A DNA stretch of 64,000 nt from Mucilaginibacter sp. PPCGB 2223 (GCF_001705515.1 NZ_MDJS01000002.1:620001-684000); one strand, 5' to 3'; counted from the stretch's first letter, positions 35,138-43,576 are shown. The notes: generated by a model not told the origin, from the sequence alone. A program made the numbers and translations.

Positions 35138-35689
35138 TTAATTAAAATATCTCCTTAACTGCATAATCGCCATCCTTAAACGGGTTTTAACCGTACCCAA
35201 AGGGACGTCCAGTTCTTCGGCTACTTCCACATGGGTGTACCCTTTAAAATAAACCAGGTCCAGAATAATTTTCTGCTCGGGTTTTAACTTATCAACTAAG
35301 TCTTTAACTCCAAGCAATTCAGGTTTATACACCGTGTTCCTTTGCTCGTCGATAAAAGTTACGTTATTTTCTAACTCGTGGTTTTTACTTTGGTTCTTAA
35401 AATCTTTCGACCGTACCTTATCGATAGCCAGGTTACGGGCGATATTTACCATCCAGGTAAACAGGCGGCCTTTTTCGGCACTATAGCCCGAAAAAGAATT
35501 CCAGATTTTAATAAAAGTTTCCTGCAATACATCTTCGGCTACGGCCGTATCCGTAATGATGCGCGAAATAACACCGAACAGCGATGCCGAATACATATCA
35601 TATAAAGCATCGGCAGCAATCTTTTCACGGTTGCGCAATGCCTGTACTAATTCCTCCTCGGTCAGTGATATTTTTCTTTTCGGACTCAA
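35138..35689 (-). CDS. RNA polymerase ECF sigma factor
   Basis: 183 residues. Region 2 (ALYDMYSASLFGVISRIITD, then AEDVLQETFIKIWNSF and RLFTWMVNIARNLAIDKVR) and region 4 (LKPEQKIILDLVYFKGYTHV, VPLGTVKTRLRMAIMQLR) are complete. It is paired with the RskA anti-sigma factor (one base gap) and follows lipA by 24 bases on the same strand. This is the SigK-like sigma/RskA pairing common in Bacteroidota; the regulon cannot be seen here. Confidence 0.95.
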   Translation of the reverse strand: MSPKRKISLTEEELVQALRNREKIAADALYDMYSASLFGVISRIITDTAVAEDVLQETFIKIWNSFSGYSAEKGRLFTWMVNIARNLAIDKVRSKDFKNQSKNHELENNVTFIDEQRNTVYKPELLGVKDLVDKLKPEQKIILDLVYFKGYTHVEVAEELDVPLGTVKTRLRMAIMQLRRYFN

Positions 35690-35713
35690 CGATGTGAAAG
35701 TAACAATGATTTC

Positions 35714-36592
35714 TTAAAAATCAAACAGATGTTTTTCAGCATGATAGGATGAGCGAACGAGCGGCCCGCTCTCTACATATCTGAACCCCATTTCCTCTCC
35801 TATACGTTTGTAGTTCGCAAATTGTTCGGGGGTAACCCAGTCGATAACCGGGTGATGCGCCTTGGTTGGCTGTAAATATTGCCCTAATGTGAGGATGTGT
35901 ACCCCGGCTGCCAGCAGATCTTCCATCGCCTGGATCACATCTTCTTCATTTTCGCCCAAACCCAGCATAATGCCCGATTTGGTACGCAGCCCGGCGGCAG
36001 ATATACGGCTCAGGCACTCCAGGCTGCGATCGTATTTGGCCTGTATACGCACTTCTTTGGTTAAGCGCCTTACCGTTTCGAGGTTGTGTGATACTACTTC
36101 GGGGCGAACGGCTATCACGCGGTCAAGGTTTTCCCAGATGCCCTTGAAATCGGGTAATAAAGTTTCCAGGGTTGTTTCGGGGCTTTCACGGCGGATGGCG
36201 TTGATGGTTTCGGCCCAGATGATTGAACCGCCGTCTTTCAGGTCGTCACGGTCGACAGAAGTGATCACACAATGCTTAACCTGCATCAGCTTAACCGAGT
36301 TGGCCACACGGTTGGGTTCGTCCAGATCGACAGCCAGCGGGCGCCCGGTAGCCACCGCGCAAAACGAGCACGAGCGGGTACAGATGTTGCCTAAAATCAT
36401 AAAGGTGGCTGTGCCGGCTCCCCAGCACTCGCCCATATTGGGGCAATTTCCGCTTTCGCAGATGGTATGCAGCTTGTGGGTATCAACCAAACTACGTACA
36501 TGGGCATACTCTTTGCCTACAGGTAATTTAACCCTTAACCAATCGGGTTTGCGTTGTACCTGGTTCGCACTCACTACCGGCAGTTCAATCAT
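35714..36592 (-). CDS. lipA: Lipoyl synthase
   Basis: Radical SAM enzyme that inserts two sulfurs into octanoyl-protein to make lipoate. 292 residues, full length. The auxiliary cluster motif is C45-x4-C50-x5-C56 ([12 protein letters not shown]) and the radical SAM motif C71-x3-C75-x2-C78 (CTRSCSFC). The conserved C-terminal RSSYHAEKH, which includes the Ser cluster ligand, is present. The sigma and anti-sigma genes follow on the same strand and may be co-transcribed. Confidence 0.96.
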   Translation of the reverse strand: MIELPVVSANQVQRKPDWLRVKLPVGKEYAHVRSLVDTHKLHTICESGNCPNMGECWGAGTATFMILGNICTRSCSFCAVATGRPLAVDLDEPNRVANSVKLMQVKHCVITSVDRDDLKDGGSIIWAETINAIRRESPETTLETLLPDFKGIWENLDRVIAVRPEVVSHNLETVRRLTKEVRIQAKYDRSLECLSRISAAGLRTKSGIMLGLGENEEDVIQAMEDLLAAGVHILTLGQYLQPTKAHHPVIDWVTPEQFANYKRIGEEMGFRYVESGPLVRSSYHAEKHLFDF

Positions 36593-36707
36593 GTTACAAA
36601 AGTAGGGAAATATTTATTGGATATTAAGTTATTGGTTATTGAGTTGTTAGATTTGTGTCAATTATTGCATGCTGCACGCAGCACATCTAAAAATATCGAA
36701 TAAACAA

Positions 36708-36741
36708 TAACAACTCACCATTCACCACTCACTATTCACTA
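36708..36741. repeat. Single arm of the CACTCACC word family
   Basis: Plus strand AACAACTCACCATTCACCAC then TCACTATTCAC, directly before the OsmC-like gene; same words at 38327-38455 and 54077-54154. Confidence 0.55.
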
Positions 36742-36745
36742 AAAA

Positions 36746-37147
36746 ATGGCAACAGTAGAAACAGTATATGTAGGCGGCTTCCGCACCGAAAATATCCACT
36801 TACAGAGCGGCACTAAAATATTAACCGATGCACCGACCGACAACCAGGGTAGAGGCGAGGCTTTTTCGCCAACCGACCTGCTGGCAACATCGTTAGGTAC
36901 CTGTATGCTAACCACTATGGCTATCCGCACGGCTAAGGACGGCATCGACCTGGATGGCGCCAAATGCTCCATCACCAAAATTATGGCGGCAAATCCGCGC
37001 CGCGTGGCCGAGATCGCCATAAAATTCGAATTCCCGGCTGTCTATACCGACGAGCAAAAGAAACTGCTTGCTGACGCGGCTTTAACATGCCCCGTTTACT
37101 ACAGCCTGCATACCGACCTGGTAAAGACGGTTGATTTTGGATGGTAG
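36746..37147 (+). CDS. OsmC family peroxidase-like protein
   Basis: 133 residues. The two redox cysteines of the OsmC fold are Cys53 (LATSLGTCMLTTMAI) and Cys115 (AALTCPVYYSLH), which reduce organic hydroperoxides in characterised members. The middle helix-strand part (KCSITKIMAANPRRVAEIAI) fits the YhfA/SACOL1771-like subgroup. Divergent from lipA. The ATG follows a repeat arm directly; no clear promoter box lies in it. Confidence 0.92.
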   Translation: MATVETVYVGGFRTENIHLQSGTKILTDAPTDNQGRGEAFSPTDLLATSLGTCMLTTMAIRTAKDGIDLDGAKCSITKIMAANPRRVAEIAIKFEFPAVYTDEQKKLLADAALTCPVYYSLHTDLVKTVDFGW

Positions 37148-37150
37148 GTG

Positions 37151-37263
37151 TAGTCCGCAGTCCGATAAGTCCGGAAGTCGGAAAGAAGAAGTATAAGATC
37201 GGAAGTTTGAAAAAAAGTAATAAAATGACTTTCGGACTTTCGGTCTTCCTGTCTTTCGGACTA
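37151..37263. repeat. Inverted pair of the GTCCGAAAG word family
   Basis: Arms 37151-37185 (TAGTCCGCAGTCCGATAAGT...) and 37229-37263 match in 25 of 35 positions when one is inverted. They fill the gap between convergent genes, and the last three bases (CTA) are the stop codon of the minus-strand ytxJ. Confidence 0.68.
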
Positions 37264-37587
37264 AAGTACCGACATCGCTTCCTCGACCGATATCCCGCTG
37301 TGCGATTGGTCAAGAATGCACTCGCCGTCTTTAATCAGCAGCAGTTGCGGCGATTCGTGATGCACGTGGAAGTCGCTGGCTATCTGGTTGGATAGTTCGC
37401 GGTATCTGATGAGATCTAAAAAGTAAAGTGAAATATCTTCGGGCAGTTCGTCCCAATCTAACTCAAATTTGCGTTTGGCCATCATGCTGATGGAACAGCG
37501 GGTGCTGTGTTTAAAAATGATAGTATAGCCGGGGTTTTGTTGAATGTTTTTTATTTGCTCCGCCGATTCTAATGCAATCCACCTCAT
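37261..37587 (-). CDS. ytxJ: YtxJ-type bacillithiol-system redox protein
   Basis: 108-residue thioredoxin-like monothiol protein (DUF2847). The active site is IIFKHSTRCSISMMA with Cys31, and the family end SPQLLLIKDGECILDQSHSG is clear. In Firmicutes and Bacteroidota such proteins act with bacillithiol as bacilliredoxin-like reductases. Its stop codon lies inside a repeat arm. A small lipoprotein gene and ribH lie upstream on the same strand. Confidence 0.88.
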   Translation of the reverse strand: MRWIALESAEQIKNIQQNPGYTIIFKHSTRCSISMMAKRKFELDWDELPEDISLYFLDLIRYRELSNQIASDFHVHHESPQLLLIKDGECILDQSHSGISVEEAMSVL

Positions 37588-37678
37588 AAAAAATTCTCGT
37601 GTGTGTTAATTCTACTGCAAAGGAAATAAAAACCATGTGGCTTTAACAGGGCGGATCAAAAAATTGACAAATGCCTGT

Positions 37679-37789
37679 TTATTTGTGGTTTGTGCCGTAA
37701 GCAGCGCACAATCTTTCGGAGCAGGACGATAAACTGCCAACTGTAGCCAGGGCAGCAACTAAAACTAAAATGTAGATCAACTTTTTCAT
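37679..37789 (-). CDS. Small putative lipoprotein, 36 residues
   Basis: Read from ATG 37789 to TAA 37679: MKKLIYILVLVAALATVGSL then SSCSERLCAAYGTNHK. A basic start, a hydrophobic core and the lipobox LSSC fit a lipoprotein signal, leaving a mature peptide of only about 14 residues with a second cysteine (CAAYG). Similar tiny lipoproteins are often missed by gene callers. Lies 40 bases downstream of ribH. No known function. Confidence 0.5.
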   Translation of the reverse strand: MKKLIYILVLVAALATVGSLSSCSERLCAAYGTNHK

Positions 37790-37829
37790 ACTAAAACGGT
37801 ACTTAAATCAATAACGGTGTTAAACGTAA

Positions 37830-38324
37830 TTAAGTATTTAAAGTTGCAGCTAAATTTGCCATCTTAATAGCAGTTATTGCAGCTTCGTCGCCTTTGTTAC
37901 CATGTTTGCCACCGGCGCGGTCGATAGCCTGTTGCTGGTTATCGGTGGTTAACACACCAAATATAACAGGTTTTGCGTATTTAATAGCCACATTGCTGAT
38001 GCCGTTGGCAACAGCGTTGCAAATAAAATCAAAATGCCTTGTTTCACCCTGTATTACGCAACCAAGGCAAATCACGGCATCTAACTTTAAGTTTTTTAGC
38101 ATAAGGTCGGCGCCCGACGTGAGTTCAAAGCTGCCCGGAACTGAGTAGTTGAAAATATTTTCGGGCAGGGCACCGTTACTGATGAGGCTTTGATAAGCGC
38201 CGTCATACAATGCTTTGGTTATTTCGGCGTTCCACTCGGCTACCACAATGCCAAATTTATACGGCGCTGCCGAAGGTATCTCGGTATTCGAAAAATCGGA
38301 AAGATTTTTAAGCTGGGTGGCCAT
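37830..38324 (-). CDS. ribH: 6,7-dimethyl-8-ribityllumazine synthase
   Basis: Penultimate enzyme of riboflavin synthesis, joining the ribityl pyrimidine and dihydroxybutanone phosphate. 164 residues. Substrate motifs FGIVVAEWNAEIT, VPGSFELTSGA and the catalytic His97 in IQGETRHFDFI are intact; RAGGKHGNKGDEAA lies near the end. No other rib genes are adjacent. The gene begins right after an inverted repeat element and a perfect hairpin. Confidence 0.96.
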   Translation of the reverse strand: MATQLKNLSDFSNTEIPSAAPYKFGIVVAEWNAEITKALYDGAYQSLISNGALPENIFNYSVPGSFELTSGADLMLKNLKLDAVICLGCVIQGETRHFDFICNAVANGISNVAIKYAKPVIFGVLTTDNQQQAIDRAGGKHGNKGDEAAITAIKMANLAATLNT

Positions 38325-38326
38325 TT

Positions 38327-38455
38327 GGTGAGTGGTTTATGAGTGAGCGGTGAGTGGTTTTTTCGGATAGCGATGGGTTTCAAACCCATCGCTATATTAT
38401 ATTTTCTGGTGGAGAAGGGCGCTTAACTACTCACAACTCACCATTCACCACTCAC
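38327..38455. repeat. Inverted pair of the CACTCACC word family around a perfect hairpin
   Basis: Left arm 38327-38357 (GGTGAGTGGTTTATGAGTGA...) and right arm 38430-38455 (CTCACAACTCACCATTCACC...) are imperfect inverted copies. Between them lies a perfect 14-pair palindrome centred on 38381 (ATAGCGATGGGTTT/AAACCCATCGCTAT, 38367-38395). Fills the gap between the TPR gene and ribH. Confidence 0.7.
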
Positions 38456-38460
38456 AAATA

Positions 38461-39138
38461 TTATTGACGTGCCTGGTCGCGGGCAATATACTCATCTATA
38501 GTTTGCGCCTCGCTGCTGGTTGGGTAATCGGTTTTTATTTTCTGAAAAGTTTCGACAGCCGACTTGTAATTTTTTTCGGCATCATAAACCAAACCTAATT
38601 TTTTAAGATACAAGGGGCTTAAAAAGTCGTTGCTGGCTTTATCAACAGCTTTTTTGAAATAGGTTTCGGCTTTGTCGTAATTCTTCAGTTCAACATAAGC
38701 ATCGCCGGTGCTGCCCAGGGCTTCGCTGGCTACCACGGCATCATCGCCTCTGAAGTTGGTGAAATTATCAACCGCTTTCTGGAAATCGCCTTTGTTAAGG
38801 TAAGCAGTCCCCAGGTAAAAATAAGCAAGGTTAGCCGCTTTGGTATTGCTGTAATCGTTAATGATTTTTTCAAAACCGGGGTAACCGGCGTCGCCCTTAA
38901 TAGCTTTGTCCCAATCTTTTTTCGCCCAAAAATCCTGGGCTACGTGCATTTGCTCGGTAGCTTCCAATTCGCGGGGGGCAAGGTAAAATTTCTGATAGGC
39001 AAAATATAAAAGTATAAGGGCTATTATAGCTCCTGCTATGAAAATAAGGCTTTTTTGATTGTCTAAAACAAATTTTCCGGTTTTTCCGAATTCGTTTTCC
39101 GACTTAACAACTGGCGTATTCGCTTGGGTATTTGACAT
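38461..39138 (-). CDS. Membrane-anchored tetratricopeptide repeat protein
   Basis: 225 residues. One membrane helix near 28-47 (SLIFIAGAIIALILLYFAYQ) is followed by TPR units from about residue 95 (KAANLAYFYLGTAYLNKGDF, ALGSTGDAYVELKNYDKAET, LYLKKLGLVYDAEKNYKSAV). This is the YfgM-like layout of a TPR scaffold facing the periplasm, often linked to secretion or folding. Divergent from recF. Partners unknown. Confidence 0.88.
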   Translation of the reverse strand: MSNTQANTPVVKSENEFGKTGKFVLDNQKSLIFIAGAIIALILLYFAYQKFYLAPRELEATEQMHVAQDFWAKKDWDKAIKGDAGYPGFEKIINDYSNTKAANLAYFYLGTAYLNKGDFQKAVDNFTNFRGDDAVVASEALGSTGDAYVELKNYDKAETYFKKAVDKASNDFLSPLYLKKLGLVYDAEKNYKSAVETFQKIKTDYPTSSEAQTIDEYIARDQARQ

Positions 39139-39249
39139 TTCTGTTCTAAAATTAAGAGTGCAAAAATACGCTTTTTGTCATTTTTAACAATAGCTTTTTT
39201 TGTTTAAATAAATCGGTAACATTTAGCCGTCCGAAAGGCGCTTTAGTAT

Positions 39250-39257
39250 TACCTTTG
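39250..39257 (+). promoter_or_regulatory. Candidate -7 box of recF
   Basis: TACCTTTG fits TAnnTTTG exactly, 14 bases before the recF ATG. A TTTA at 39222 is rather far for -33. Confidence 0.45.
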
Positions 39258-39271
39258 AAAATTAACCCGGC

Positions 39272-40372
39272 ATGTATCTACAGCAGCTTTCTTTATTGAA
39301 TTTTAAAAATTATACCGAGGCCGAATTATCGTTCAGGCCCGGCGTAAACGCCTTTGCAGGTAATAACGGTGCCGGTAAAACCAACCTGCTTGATGCCATA
39401 CATTACCTGGCCTTGTGCAAAAGCTATTTTAACCCGATAGATAGCCAGCAGATCAGGCAAGGCGCCGATTTTTTTATGATCAATGGCACGTTTGAAAAAG
39501 ACGGCCAGCGCGAGGTTGTAGCCTGTGGCCTGAAACGCAACCAGAAGAAGCAGTTTAAAAGGAACAAAAAAGAATATCAGCGGCTGGCTGATCATATCGG
39601 CCTGTTTCCGCTGGTGATGATATCGCCGTACGATATCAGTATCATCATTGAAGGTAGCGAGGAGCGCCGCAAGTTCATCGATAACGTCATATCTCAAACA
39701 GACAACCATTACCTCGACGAACTGATAGCCTATAATAAAACATTGATCAACCGTAACGCTTTACTGAAGCTGATAGCCGATACGGGTAAATACGATGCGG
39801 CGATGCTTGAGGTTTATGATGAGCAGCTGATAGCATCGGGCAACCGGATATTTGAAAAGCGGAAGGCTTTTATGGAAGCTTTTACCGGGATATTCAATCA
39901 ACATTACCGCTTTATCAGCAATGATGCCGAGCAGGTCGAACTGGTTTACGAATCGCAGTTGTTAACCGATGATTATGCCGGTTTACTCAAAAAATCAACC
40001 GAACGCGACCGCATGCTGGAGCGGACCACTACAGGTATTCATAAAGACGACCTGCAGTTTACCATTCATGGCATGGCCATGAAAAAGTTTGGCTCGCAGG
40101 GGCAGCAAAAATCATTTCTGATTGCGTTGAAACTCGCGCAATATACCTTTTTGTACCAGCAAAAAGGTTATAAACCACTGCTGCTGCTCGACGATATATT
40201 TGATAAGCTGGATGAAAACCGCACCCATAAACTGATGCAAATGGTATCCGACAATGATTTCGGGCAGGTGTTCATCACCGATACCAGCGCCGGGCGGATG
40301 CAGGGCATTTTTAATAACCTCAATATCGATATCAACCTGTTTAAGGTTGAGAAAGGAGCCGTAAATGCGTAA
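39272..40372 (+). CDS. recF: DNA replication and repair protein RecF
   Basis: SMC-like ATPase of gap repair that loads RecA with RecO and RecR. 366 residues. Walker A GNNGAGKT (30-37), the RecF DNA-binding part (FPLVMISPYDISIIIEGSEE) and the C-terminal signature with Walker B (GSQGQQKSFLIALKLAQY, LLLLDDIFDKLDENR) are intact. Its end overlaps the DUF721 gene by eight bases, the frequent recF-DUF721 pairing. Confidence 0.95.
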   Translation: MYLQQLSLLNFKNYTEAELSFRPGVNAFAGNNGAGKTNLLDAIHYLALCKSYFNPIDSQQIRQGADFFMINGTFEKDGQREVVACGLKRNQKKQFKRNKKEYQRLADHIGLFPLVMISPYDISIIIEGSEERRKFIDNVISQTDNHYLDELIAYNKTLINRNALLKLIADTGKYDAAMLEVYDEQLIASGNRIFEKRKAFMEAFTGIFNQHYRFISNDAEQVELVYESQLLTDDYAGLLKKSTERDRMLERTTTGIHKDDLQFTIHGMAMKKFGSQGQQKSFLIALKLAQYTFLYQQKGYKPLLLLDDIFDKLDENRTHKLMQMVSDNDFGQVFITDTSAGRMQGIFNNLNIDINLFKVEKGAVNA

Positions 40373-40655
40373 AGCCAACGATAAGCCGATTAAAGAAGCG
40401 ATAGAGCAGATGCTCAATGTTTACAAGCTTAAACGAAAGTTTGAGGAAACATCGGTTGTGGTGCACTGGGGCGACCTGATGGGGAAATCTGTCGCCAATC
40501 GGACCAAAGAAATCTACATCTACGAAAAAAAGCTCTTTCTGCGGATAGAATCATCAGTAGTTAGAAACGAGATACAGCTCATGAAATTGCAGATCATCGA
40601 GAAAATAAACGAAAAAGCGGGGACTGTTTTGATTGAGGAGATTATTTTCCTCTGA
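40365..40655 (+). CDS. DUF721 domain protein
   Basis: 96 residues, DciA/DUF721-like: PIKEAIEQMLNVYKLKRKFE, then VVVHWGDLMGKSVANRTKEI and LFLRIESSVVRNEIQLMKLQ. DciA proteins load the replicative helicase in bacteria lacking DnaC, and DUF721 genes often follow recF, as here with an eight-base overlap. That role for this copy is inference. Confidence 0.88.
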   Translation: MRKANDKPIKEAIEQMLNVYKLKRKFEETSVVVHWGDLMGKSVANRTKEIYIYEKKLFLRIESSVVRNEIQLMKLQIIEKINEKAGTVLIEEIIFL

Positions 40656-40830
40656 CCATGCGCGATTTGCTGGAGAAATCGTTCAAAAATGCCGAAAACA
40701 GGATCAAAAATAAACCCGGTAATAAAAAGGCAAATTGTATTTCGGGATGAAAGCGGAATATATAGATGCAAAAGAGTAACAACAATACTGTTGTAATAGC
40801 GTAAATCACTGCTTTTAATACTCTTTTCAT
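40642..40830 (-). CDS. Small membrane protein, two helices
   Basis: 62 residues with helices near 8-25 (IYAITTVLLLLFCIYIF) and 32-49 (QFAFLLPGLFLILFSAFL) and a basic tail. It overlaps the convergent DUF721 gene by 14 bases, which weakens the call, but the hydrophobic pattern is typical of real small membrane proteins. A -7-like TAAATTTG on the minus strand (40942-40935) could drive it. No family recognised. Confidence 0.6.
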   Translation of the reverse strand: MKRVLKAVIYAITTVLLLLFCIYIFRFHPEIQFAFLLPGLFLILFSAFLNDFSSKSRMVRGK

Positions 40831-40915
40831 GTTAATGTGGGGCTAAAATTAAACTGCTTAACGTACGTAAAACCAAAAACAACGGTTTTTATTGTACAAG
40901 CTTTGTGCCAAACAA

Positions 40916-40966
40916 TGGTTTTTAATTAAAGCGCATCCAAATTTAGCATACTTTAATTAAAAACCA
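40916..40966. repeat. 16-base perfect inverted repeat with a promoter-like loop
   Basis: TGGTTTTTAATTAAAG (40916-40931) and CTTTAATTAAAAACCA (40951-40966) are exact inverted copies. The 19-base loop holds TAAATTTG on the minus strand, a -7 match facing the small membrane gene. Lies downstream of ndk and may also act as its terminator. Confidence 0.6.
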
Positions 40967-40984
40967 ATAGCTTGAGCGTTTTGA

Positions 40985-41404
40985 TTAAAATTTCTCGAAA
41001 GCCGAGAAGAAGAAACTGCCTTCAATTTGTGCGTTCTCGTCCGAGTCTGAACCATGAACTGCGTTCGCGTCGATCGATTTGGCAAACAGCGCACGGATGG
41101 TGCCCGGCTCGGCTTTGCTCGGGTCGGTAGCTCCGATCAGGGTACGGAAATCGGCAACGGCGTTATCTTTCTCCAGGATGGCGGCAACTATCGGCCCCGA
41201 CGACATGAAGGTCACCAGGTCGTTATAAAAAGGGCGGCCTGCGTGCACAGCGTAAAATTCGCCTGCTTTTTGCGCGCTCAGCGCGGTGTATTTTAGGGCA
41301 ACTATCTTAAAGCCGCTTTTGGTGATCTTGTCTAAAATAGCACCGATGTGTCCATTGGCAACAGCATCGGGTTTAATCATCGTGAATGTTTTGTTCGATT
41401 CCAT
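40985..41404 (-). CDS. ndk: Nucleoside diphosphate kinase
   Basis: Transfers the terminal phosphate from ATP to nucleoside diphosphates. 139 residues, normal length. The phosphate-accepting His117 sits in [12 protein letters not shown]; the start [19 protein letters not shown] and the substrate loop with [14 protein letters not shown] are conserved. Divergent from the DHH phosphoesterase gene across 118 bases. Confidence 0.97.
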   Translation of the reverse strand: MESNKTFTMIKPDAVANGHIGAILDKITKSGFKIVALKYTALSAQKAGEFYAVHAGRPFYNDLVTFMSSGPIVAAILEKDNAVADFRTLIGATDPSKAEPGTIRALFAKSIDANAVHGSDSDENAQIEGSFFFSAFEKF

Positions 41405-41477
41405 ATCAGTATTAAAAGTGCCGCAAAAATATGTTTTTAAAGCCGTATCATAAAGTGTTAATAATAAAATACATGGT

Positions 41478-41506
41478 TTTGTATTTGATTTATTTATTTA
41501 GCTTTG
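41478..41506 (+). promoter_or_regulatory. Promoter of the DHH phosphoesterase operon
   Basis: TTTG at 41478-41481, a 17-base spacer and TAGCTTTG at 41499-41506, 16 bases before the ATG at 41523. Confidence 0.6.
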
Positions 41507-41522
41507 TAACTCTTTTGAAAAT

Positions 41523-42533
41523 ATGTTAGAGATAGCCTCGCTGCGAGAATTATTAGCCAAACCTAAACAGATTGTCATTACCACCCATCATAAACCGGAT
41601 GGGGATGCTATGGGCTCATCTTTAGGTTTGTATAATTATTTGATACAAAAGGGGCATCATGCCAAAGTAATTACCCCGAGCGATTACCCGGAGATTTTTA
41701 ACTGGATGCCGGGCAACGAGAATGTGATTATTTACCCCGAGCAAACAGAGCTTTCCAATCAGCTTATTGCCGATGCCGATATCATCTGCTGCCTCGATTT
41801 TAACGCCCTTGGGCGTATTAACGAGATGGGCGAATTTGTTGGCAAATCTGCGGCGGTTAAGTTGATGATCGACCATCACCTCGAACCGCAGGATTTTGAC
41901 GATTACCGCGTATGGGATATCAATGCCTGCGCATCGGCACAATTGGTTTACAGGTTTATTGTGGATGAGATGCAGGAGCCAAAGCTCATCAATAAAGATG
42001 TGGCTACCTGCCTGTATACCGGCATCATGACCGATTCGGGCTCGTTCCGCTTCCCGACGACGACTGCCGGTGTGCATCGCATCACAGCCGACCTGATCGA
42101 TGCCGGCGCCGAAAACTGGCGCATCCACCAACTGGTTTACGATAACTCGTCCGAAAGTCGTTTACGCTTCCTGGGCCATTGCCTTACACAGAAGCTCGAG
42201 GTATTTTACGATTACCACACGGCCCTGATCAGCGTTACCCGTGCCGAACTTGAACACTACAACATTGTAACGGGCGATACCGAAGGTATCGTGAATTTTG
42301 CGTTATCGATCACAGGCATTAAATTAGCTGCTTTTATCGTCGAGAGGCCCGATAAAGTTAAGCTTTCGTTGCGTTCGCGCGGCGATTTCCCGGCTAACGA
42401 GGTATGTAAAAAATACTTTGAAGGCGGTGGCCACCGTAATGCGGCAGGCGGCAGCTCGACAGATAAGCTGGAAAACGTAGTACAAAAATTTAAATCAATA
42501 TTACCTGAATACAAAAAACTATTAATGCAATAA
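41523..42533 (+). CDS. DHH/DHHA1 family phosphoesterase (NrnA-like)
   Basis: 336 residues. The DHH domain has THHKPDGDAMGSSLGL, DFNALGRI and LMIDHHLEP as metal-binding motifs; the DHHA1 domain ends with EGGGHRNAAGGSS. NrnA homologues degrade nanoRNA and 3'-phosphoadenosine phosphate, and related enzymes hydrolyse cyclic dinucleotides or their products. First gene of a run with the FKBP lipoprotein seven bases downstream. Confidence 0.93.
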   Translation: MLEIASLRELLAKPKQIVITTHHKPDGDAMGSSLGLYNYLIQKGHHAKVITPSDYPEIFNWMPGNENVIIYPEQTELSNQLIADADIICCLDFNALGRINEMGEFVGKSAAVKLMIDHHLEPQDFDDYRVWDINACASAQLVYRFIVDEMQEPKLINKDVATCLYTGIMTDSGSFRFPTTTAGVHRITADLIDAGAENWRIHQLVYDNSSESRLRFLGHCLTQKLEVFYDYHTALISVTRAELEHYNIVTGDTEGIVNFALSITGIKLAAFIVERPDKVKLSLRSRGDFPANEVCKKYFEGGGHRNAAGGSSTDKLENVVQKFKSILPEYKKLLMQ

Positions 42534-42540
42534 GAAAAAA

Positions 42541-43521
42541 ATGAAAAAAAAGTTAGTGATTTTAGCAGTAGCCGCAGGCCTGGCGGGCTGTAAAGGCGGT
42601 TTTAAGCAAGGCGATGGCGGTATGCTATACAACATAGTTGACCATAAAAGCAGCGCAACCATCAAGGAAGGCGACTTTGTTAGTCTTAACGGTGTAATCA
42701 AAAGCGAAGGCGACTCTGTATTATCGAGCACTTACGAAAGTGGCCACCCGGCATTTTTACTCGATCAGAAACCATCGTTTAAAGGCGACCTGCTTTCGGC
42801 ACTTAGCCTGGTAGGCGAAGGCGACAGCATCGTGGTAAAGATCAATGCCGATACCGTTGCTAAAAAGAGCGGCCAGCCAAAACCTCCGGGCTTTAAAGGC
42901 AAGTACTTTGTGTATACTATCCGTATAGAAAAAGTTATTCCGAAAGAAAAAGGTGTTGCCGATTCTGTGTTCCAGAAAAAAGTTTCTGCTTATGTTAAAT
43001 CAATCGGCGATGCCGCAAAAGCTGCCGAACCAGGTAAGATCAAAAACTACATCGAAAGCAATAAGCTTAATGTAACCAAAACCGCTTCAGGCTTAAACTA
43101 CATTATCACAACTCCGGGCGATAACGTTAAACCGGCCGCCGGCGATACCGTGGTTGCAAACTATGTAGGTAAATTCCTTAACGGAAAAGTATTCGATACC
43201 AGCCTGCAGGATATTGCGACCAAAAATAAAATGACACCAATGCACCCATATCAGCCAATGCGCGTTGCTGTTGGCGCCCATGCCATCATCCCGGGCCTTG
43301 ACGAAGGTATGCTGCTGCTGAGCAAAGGCGCTAAAGCCACGTTCATCATCCCTTCTTCATTGGGTTATGGCGAGCAGGGCGGTGGTCCTATTCCACCATC
43401 ATCGCCACTGGTGTTTGATATCGAAGTTGTGAGTATCGTACATCCAAACCCTAATGCACCAAAACCTGCCGCCCCTATGGTGGCCCAACCGCAGGCACAG
43501 GCACCTGCTACCAAAAAATAA
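42541..43521 (+). CDS. FKBP-type peptidyl-prolyl isomerase, lipoprotein
   Basis: 326 residues. Lipobox LAGC (about 16-19) after a short signal. The N-terminal half (about 25-130) looks like a degenerate FKBP fold (EGDFVSLNGVIKSEGDSVLS). The C-terminal half (about 185-305) is a canonical FKBP domain: GDTVVANYVGKFLNGKVFDT, AIIPGLDEGMLLLSKGAKAT and IPPSSPLVFDIEVV; the FKBP12 Trp59 position is Leu. Catalyses prolyl isomerisation during folding of exported proteins. Tandem paralogue with the next gene. Confidence 0.92.
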   Translation: MKKKLVILAVAAGLAGCKGGFKQGDGGMLYNIVDHKSSATIKEGDFVSLNGVIKSEGDSVLSSTYESGHPAFLLDQKPSFKGDLLSALSLVGEGDSIVVKINADTVAKKSGQPKPPGFKGKYFVYTIRIEKVIPKEKGVADSVFQKKVSAYVKSIGDAAKAAEPGKIKNYIESNKLNVTKTASGLNYIITTPGDNVKPAAGDTVVANYVGKFLNGKVFDTSLQDIATKNKMTPMHPYQPMRVAVGAHAIIPGLDEGMLLLSKGAKATFIIPSSLGYGEQGGGPIPPSSPLVFDIEVVSIVHPNPNAPKPAAPMVAQPQAQAPATKK

Positions 43522-43542
43522 GATAAAAATCAACCATTGACC

Positions 43543-43576
43543 ATGCCTCTCCCAAATACCGGAGAGGCATTTTATT
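43543..43576 (+). terminator. Intrinsic terminator between the two FKBP genes
   Basis: Perfect ten-pair stem ATGCCTCTCC/GGAGAGGCAT followed by TTTATTT. In-frame ATGs at 43537 and 43543 of the next gene fall before or inside it, so its start must lie further on. Confidence 0.82.
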
